Assembly: GCA_015179045.1 (NCBI GenBank)
Contig: WHUZ01000315.1
Location: forward strand, 1-12,487
DNA from: Kalaharituber pfeilii
Taxonomy: Eukaryota; Ascomycota; Pezizomycetes; Pezizales; Pezizaceae
Direction: 5' to 3'
Length of the DNA: 12,487 nt
The translations under genes and the position numbers were made by a program. Positions 7,661-12,487 of this stretch are shown here, one piece after another; position 1 is the stretch's first letter, and the number at the start of each line of letters is the position of its first letter. The notes beneath the pieces were generated by a model. It did no database searches. It was not told the DNA's origin and saw only the letters and a list, made by a program, of their open reading frames with translations.

Positions 7661-7774
7661 GAGCGACGGCGCGTGGGGGCCATGTACGTAGAGAGTTAGT
7701 TTAGCCTGTCTCCGGGCTATGAGGGCTTGCCCAGGGTCCCTGCCATGGCCAAGTGCTACAAGCGGGGTTATGTG

Positions 7775-7810
<36 letters not shown>
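7775..7810 (+). other. Poly(A) tail (A36) of the LINE
   Basis: 36 consecutive A residues after GCGGGGTTATGTG. The long uninterrupted run argues for a recent insertion, since such tails erode quickly. Confidence 0.85.
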
Positions 7811-7813
<3 letters not shown>

Positions 7814-7928
7814 TGCTTCCAAAGTATGCTTGTGCTGTGAAAGTGCATTGCCATTGCATCTCATCATGCCAAGAAACCATGGAGCGACTGTAGCTCCATG
7901 GTTTCTTGGCATAGGTACTATAAAAAAA
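7811..7928 (+). other. Putative 3'-transduced segment with second A-tail
   Basis: 111 bp of non-LINE sequence followed by A7 (7922-7928) lies between the A36 tail and the 3' target duplication. Retrotransposition of a read-through transcript that used a downstream polyadenylation site produces exactly this order: element, own tail, flanking DNA, second tail, duplication. An independent second insertion is the alternative. Confidence 0.55.
7866..7912. repeat. Perfect hairpin with 20-bp arms and 7-base loop
   Basis: The left arm ATGCCAAGAAACCATGGAGC (7866-7885) and right arm GCTCCATGGTTTCTTGGCAT (7893-7912) are exact complements around the loop GACTGTA. It lies inside the transduced segment. 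No flanking duplication is evident, so it may be a tiny foldback element or a structured piece of the donor locus. Confidence 0.9.
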
Positions 7929-7942
7929 TTCATAATGGTGAT
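7929..7942. repeat. 3' target site duplication of the LINE insertion
   Basis: TTCATAATGGTGAT, identical to 4855-4868, directly follows the A7 run. Confidence 0.8.
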
Positions 7943-8022
7943 GATATAGCAATATGGTCTTCTACGATTTGCAACGTGAGGCAACCGACCTGTTGCATCG
8001 GATGCTATACCAATGACCATTT

Positions 8023-8206
8023 ACTTGATGCTATCAGATCCTTTAAAATGCTACATGATGCCTGATTTATTCTCCGAACTAATTACATTTCATCTGCCTG
8101 ATATATGAACTGCCACTTGATGCTATCAGATCCTTTAAAATGCTACATGATGCACGATTTATTGTCTGAACTAATTACTTTTCATCTGCCTGATATATGT
8201 CCTGCC
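8023..8206. repeat. 92-bp direct tandem repeat, two copies
   Basis: Units 8023-8114 and 8115-8206 both begin ACTTGATGCTATCAGATCCT. They differ at about 7 of 92 positions with no gaps. Each contains several GATGC/ATGCTA motifs, the complement of the GCATC/GCGTC type seen at 4617-4768. The repeat lies just past the 3' end of the transposase relic, where a subterminal region of that transposon would be expected. Confidence 0.9.
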
Positions 8207-8230
8207 AAGTAGCCAAATCTATCTGATTAT

Positions 8231-11200
8231 TTATATACCACTGCGAGTCCGCTCTATTGGGATTAGATGAGCCATTCCAGAGATACTGCGAATGGGTATC
8301 ACCTGCTTGTTCGCTGGCGTCGGCATGCGGACTTTAGGCATACCTTCAGGACCTTCGCACCTCCCTTTCCTAACACATTGAAGTAGAGAAACATATGCAC
8401 AATGGTAAGTATTACCTGTTTGGCGGTCGAAAAGTTTAAAAAATACTTCGATCCTGCATAGAAGCTTACCTTTCAACGTAGCATTAGTATGCCTTCCCAT
8501 CTCTACCCAGGCCCAATCTGCTCTTGGTGCTTGCTTGCGGAATTTTTGCCTTCCAGTACAGCGAATGTGATGCAAAATGAAGTCATTATCACTGAGGTCA
8601 GGTACTAGAATTTGCAGTGCTGTAAATAGCTCCGCGGGCCACTCAGCAGACGCTCGATGTCGGAATCTGTCTGGATTAGTTCCTGCAAATATGCGCACAT
8701 AGCAGATACAAGATCTGCAAGTTGGTACTCTTCTGCGATAAGTTTCAGGGAATAAATCTTCTCCGAGTTGACTTTACCCATCAACTTCATAAAGAGAGGG
8801 CTTCCAGCGTCTGCCGTCATTTTCTCAATGCGCGCAGTTGGGCGAATCAAACTTTCCATTGCAGTTTTGACATGTGGTAACTCTTTTGACCATGCCTCTA
8901 GGTTCTTATCTCTCATGGCGAATCCATGATCCCGTGTATATATCTGTACAATTTGTGAATAGTGATCAACACGATTACTTCGATTGTAGGCATCCTTCAT
9001 AAGCTTGTGGTAGGTTTCGTATATTTCTGTGGAGTATTGTGGCAAGCTACCGTACCTGGGTATTTGGTCAGTGTAGTGAGAGAGCATATGGATCTTAGGG
9101 AAGTTGAAGCCAGCTTCTTCTCCTAAAAGGTCCTCAACCAATAACTGATGCTCTAATAGGTGCTCCTTCCTCAACCGCTCTTGTTGCACTACAGTGTATC
9201 GCTCAGAGGCTTCTGCAAGGCGATGATCCAACGCAAGTTATTGTTTTGCTTTTCCAGCCTTGTTCCATGCTTCTTTTCCAGCGCGGCAAGCGAGGAAGAC
9301 ATCCTTGTGCTCATGGAACTTCCGCAAATACTTCTCCATGTATGCGATAGTAGATGCGGTGTGACTTCTATACTGCGCCATTAGCATGAAATCCGTTAGA
9401 TATCTGATGCAGGAGATTGCTTTGTCGAAGTCTTGTTTTTGTCCTCCTGTCAACTGTGGTTGATTGGCTGTCTGACGTAAAGCGGCGGCAAAAGCACCTA
9501 ATACAACCTTTCCAATACACCGCATTTCTTACTAGACCACTAGGAGACAGATCTGTAAGCCTTTCTGGGGGATGAAATTCGGGTAAACAGGCAATCTCTT
9601 CCATACATAATCGAATGGGACTAGGCGTCATGCTTTTCAAGAAATGCTTGAATCCACTTCATCATATGATCAGTACAGTAATGCTAAGGAATAGGTGGTG
9701 GAGAATATTGGCTTGAACAAGCTCGTGTGAGATAATGTCTGGAAGTGACCATAATGCATTTTCTACATACTTTACACTATCAGATAGAAGACCCTTTTTG
9801 TTAGATTTGCAATAAGTAGTAGTGTAGGCTTTGTAGTCTCATTTAGGGTATTCATAGCAGCTTCAGATAGTTCACCTAAGTGTTCTTTTGGCAAACTGCA
9901 AATTATGTGCATAGATTTAACTTTATGCCATGTATAGTATAGTTTTCAGGATGATCAGCAAGCCATCTAGAGACACGAGAGATGCAAAGCCAGACTTGCT
10001 TATCAGCGTATACCATTTCAATCCCTTTACGGCATGCAGGATTGGATAGTAGCTTCAGTATGTATGCTAATAGTTTTGTGAATAACATCTAATGACTCCT
10101 ACTTTTGGGTATTAATGGAATATCTCATCAATGCCAAAACTCTTTTAGGCGAAATTGGCAGGAGAGCTAGGGAATCCAAGCATTCATTAAGGGCATGTTT
10201 CGGACTCGAGATATGATATTCCCTATGCTGAGATAGAGGGGTCACAGCTTTTTGCTGCCAGAAAAGTTAGTAAGGTGTGTCACATCAAAGGCGAGAAGAA
10301 TTGGGATGAGTGTAGATCCAATCGGTAATGTGAGCTACCTGACTCTATAAGTAAGATATGCAATAAGTAGAGTGTAATTATATTACCTATGTATCCTACC
10401 ACCAATGTGCAGTATATATCCCATTATAGATCTGCTCGCCTTTACTGTCTGTCTCTTTTACTGGATGCCACACCATGTTCTCTGCATAGGCTCTCTGATG
10501 TAGGAGATACTTTATATATTACAATATATTGCGATAGTAGAATTGAGTTTCTGGTTCCAGTCAGTATTTTATGATTCTCTCAGTCCACTACAGTTGGGAA
10601 GCCATTGAATCTAGAAGTTTGTGTAAAGTATGACTTGAGTGAAAAGAGACTCTGTACATCAGATCGTTCTCTGCTGCCACTGCCATTATTCCATCTTTAA
10701 AAAATTTATTAATACGAAATCTGGAAATTCCAGATATTTGAAAGAACCGAGCAAGCTTATAGTCTAGAGCATTTGCAAAGGGTTGGAAAATATTAGAGGA
10801 GGCATTCTAGGAGTAACTAAATATATGCTGGTATAATGGAACTCCAGCTTTGTATTCGGAAGGAAAGGGGAGTGTCCTTTCAGAAATCTCAATGAAAGGG
10901 GAAGCGGAAGTCCGACTTATAGTGTCAAAGGATGCATTTCCCAAGTTATCCTCCTCATCAGTGGAAGAAAGATTGGTGAAGTGAATTTCCTTAAAATCTG
11001 AGCTATTTTTCATGGAGGTTTCAGGATTGTAGGGTTCAAAGTCAGAATAGGCTGAATAAGATTTGTTGAATCACACATTCCAGTCTATTTTCATCCTTCC
11101 CATCTCTTTTCCAGAGTTTAGCATTTTTTGATGAACTCAGGACGTTGGAATACTGTCACTTGCATGTGAAGACATTTGTTCACTCAGATGTGGGCTTCTA

Positions 11201-11299
11201 TCTATATTCAGGATATTTCTTGTGTAAGTGTTCTGTATAAGTACCAGTATAGCTATAAAGCTTGGAACAATATGGACAATAGGTTTTAATAGTATTCAT
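8231..11299 (-). pseudogene. Plavaka-type (CMC superfamily) DNA transposase, decayed
   Basis: Nearly the whole protein can be followed down the minus strand across several frames. The start is the ATG at 11299-11297, followed by a C2H2-like finger, CPYCSKLYSYTG then EHLHKKYPEY. An acidic region follows (11013-10870), then EYKAGVPLYQHIF and FANALDYKLARFFQISG (about 10780-10730), and YIKYLLHQRAY and WHPVKETDS. After a candidate intron comes LPIGSTLIPILL with FDVTHLTNFSG; its Asp (10284-10286) is probably a catalytic acid. Then come PLYLSIGNI, a CTIC-like motif, PKEHLGEL, KGLLSDS, LHHL, NFPKIHMLSHYTDQIP, STEIYETYHKLMKDAY and the C-terminal VIPIRSISGMAHLIPI. Breaks include stops at 10588-10590, 10561-10563, 10519-10521, 10396-10398, 10242-10244 and 9238-9240, and frameshifts near 9905, 9840, 9535 and 8640. 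The length, about 970 codons, suits the family. Transposon ends were not found. Confidence 0.85.
10335..10386 (-). other. Candidate 52-bp GT-AG intron in the transposase
   Basis: On the minus strand it begins GTAATATAATTAC and ends AGTCAGGTAG. Removing it joins WW-stop-DT-stop to LTLPIGSTLIPILL in one frame, the spacing expected in the family (WWW.TQ..LP.G). The length is typical of fungal introns. A nearer AG at 10339-10340 would give the wrong frame. Confidence 0.5.
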
Positions 11300-11309
11300 T
11301 TCTGGATGA

Positions 11310-11445
11310 AGAGTTCAGTCAAGAGGGCTATAATAGAAGGTGAAAGACTTGTACTATCAGACAGTAGACCTTTCGCAATAGTTGTAGAATTTGTATACTA
11401 AGTGCTTTACGAGAGTATGAGTTGAAGTTTCTGAAAGATTGAAGT
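11310..11445 (-). pseudogene. Second, older Plavaka transposase fragment
   Basis: On the minus strand this stretch reads LSETSTHTL, then (one frame on) KGLLSDSTSLSPSII. The main relic has LSEAAMNTL and KGLLSDSVKYVENALW at the matching place (9865-9740), with a similar distance between them. The DNA is only moderately alike, so it is a diverged homologue, not a recent duplicate. It sits just upstream of the main relic's start codon, an odd position for an internal piece of the protein. It may be a remnant of another copy into which or beside which the main element landed. Confidence 0.45.
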
Positions 11446-11459
11446 AGAAAGCTATAGTC

Positions 11460-12487
11460 TTTTTTTTTTTAAGAAAAATTAAGTATAAGAAATCAGCACA
11501 AAATCTGTTCTTATGCCCAAACTCCCTGGCCTAAGCTTTAGAGAGGTAGTACATAATCATCAGGCAAGCTTTGCCGAGATTAGAACCTGACATGGTGCCT
11601 AAACTACCTAGACATAGTTCTAAGATCAGTACATACATGTCAGAGGTAAATCCTAGCATTCTGGTCCCAATCTGATACTCTGGATTCAGTATCTTCCAGC
11701 ATGCATTCTGAGGTAAGTGTGATCTAGCGTAGCAATCAGATGTCTTCCAGAACATATCCAAAGGCAAGTGGGTTCCAGCATGACATCATTATTCAGGTAT
11801 GTTTTAGTACAGGAGGTTTATCAGATCAAACTGAGATCAAGATCCATATAGTTCTTGTATCAAAATATTAGAAATAGATCATTGATTTAGGTAATGGCCA
11901 TGATAGTCTGGGATTTATAAAATAGATAGAGTTGTTGCTTTGTTCTATGTATTTAAAATGGCCATGAGGATTTGAGATAAACATTATTAGAATCTATGTT
12001 TTTGTATACTCTAAAACAAGCAAAAATTAGTTGTTCTATCTACCTACAAGGCAATTCTCAAGTGCATATCAGAACCAAACTACCCTTATTCTTAGGTTCT
12101 GCGACATCTTTCGAAAAGAACTCTAGGTATATAATCCAACGTTGAGTACAATTAAGGACTATCCTGTAAATTATAGCACAACAGTACTTCAATTTTGATT
12201 TATGGTGTTTATATTGTCAACAGAGGTAATCGCTTCTCTTTGAGTTATTCCAAAATAGGGCTAAATATCCGCGCAGTTATCTGACCCTACATGGCAGGAA
12301 AATGATTACAAAAAGGACGAAAATATCCAACTCCAAGGCGCTATTGGGATGGGGAGATAAGATGCGAATATACCGCATGGAGGAGTGCCCTAAAAAACTA
12401 TTGTATTTACTAATAATATTACAGGTAAGCGACAAGTAGGGGAAGATAAATGGAAGATTGGAGGACGAAGCCAAGAGAATGGTTGGA
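11460..12487. other. Non-coding or unrecognised stretch
   Basis: An 11-base T run (11460-11470) is followed by about 1 kb of moderately AT-rich sequence. The two short minus-strand frames (11767-11531, 78 codons, and 12474-12277, 65 codons) show no family motif and no supporting context. TCTTCCAG and AGGTAAGTG/AGGCAAGTG words recur at 11690-11770. No RNA gene, TIR or clear repeat array is visible. Confidence 0.4.

Larger units (their letters stand above)
4869..7928 (+). mobile_element. 5'-truncated Tad1-like LINE insertion, with 3' extension
   Basis: A 3,060-bp insertion bounded by a 14-bp duplication (4855-4868 and 7929-7942). It starts inside the linker that normally follows the endonuclease, so ORF1 and the endonuclease are absent, as expected from incomplete target-primed reverse transcription. 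It then carries reverse transcriptase, RNase H, a C-terminal zinc knuckle, a 3' untranslated region and an A36 tail (7775-7810). Unusually, another 111 bp and an A7 run (7922-7928) precede the second target copy. The coding strand is strikingly purine-rich (GGA/GAG/AAG). The Tad1 assignment rests on domain order (RT, RNase H, CxC-HxxxxC) and fungal context. Confidence 0.8.

Noticed and set aside
7660..7774. SINE separate from the LINE, ending in the A36 tail
   Set aside because: No convincing tRNA-type A and B boxes; the nested copy at 5785-5855 shares only the last ~50 bp, so a LINE 3' UTR is the simpler reading.
7649..8020. 123-codon minus-strand frame with a Phe run
   Set aside because: The Phe run is the LINE poly(A) tail in antisense and the frame crosses the insertion boundary.
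8370..8415. 46-bp GT-AG intron in the transposase C-terminal region
   Set aside because: The unspliced frame encodes YHCAYVSLLQCVRKGRCEG and stays in frame with the conserved C-terminus; splicing would shift the frame.
11531..11767. 78-codon minus-strand frame, and the 65-codon frame at 12277-12474
   Set aside because: No recognisable motif, domain or context; lengths are within chance expectation.

Overview
The window looks like a repeat-rich, gene-poor stretch of a filamentous fungal genome. The reasons are a Tad1-type LINE, a Plavaka-type (CMC superfamily) transposase relic with one short GT-AG intron, AT-rich islands saturated in TpA, and no recognisable single-copy host gene. A truffle-like ascomycete (Pezizomycetes) would fit, but this is inferred from the type of content and not proven. 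Every coding region I recognise is a mobile-element gene, and each carries stops or frameshifts. I see no tRNA, rRNA, CRISPR array or bacterial-type operon.

Layout. 1-118: a short open frame running off the left edge on the minus strand. 170-1415: a degenerate 57-bp minisatellite that changes orientation across a central 12-bp tandem repeat. 1490-1960: further simple and tandem repeats (6, 30 and about 21 bp) around a TATA-containing hairpin. 1968-2990: a possible worn LTR, a long imperfect hairpin and an AT-rich island. 2971-3898: a 928-bp element with 24-bp imperfect terminal inverted repeats, TA target duplications and one broken ORF. 3905-4610: a second AT-rich island with no readable gene.

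4612-8230: a sequence with clustered GCGTC/GATGC-type motifs and a 92-bp direct repeat, split by a 3.06-kb retrotransposon insertion. The insertion (4869-7928) is a 5'-truncated Tad1-like LINE carrying reverse transcriptase, RNase H and a zinc knuckle. It has its own A36 tail, a further 111 bp containing a perfect 20-bp-arm hairpin, and a second A7 tail, and it is bounded by a 14-bp target site duplication. Its reverse transcriptase is itself interrupted by a 71-bp antisense scrap of the same family's 3' end with an 11-bp duplication.

8231-11299 (minus): a nearly full-length but dead Plavaka-type transposase, from an N-terminal zinc finger to the conserved C-terminal end. A second, more diverged fragment of the same family lies just upstream at 11310-11445. 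11460-12487: nothing I can assign.

The window therefore records layered transposition. An old Plavaka DNA transposon decayed with stops that could come from C-to-T or G-to-A changes. A LINE jumped in close to its 3' side, and the LINE then took its own antisense insertion. The genes do not form a pathway; their link is nesting and relative age.
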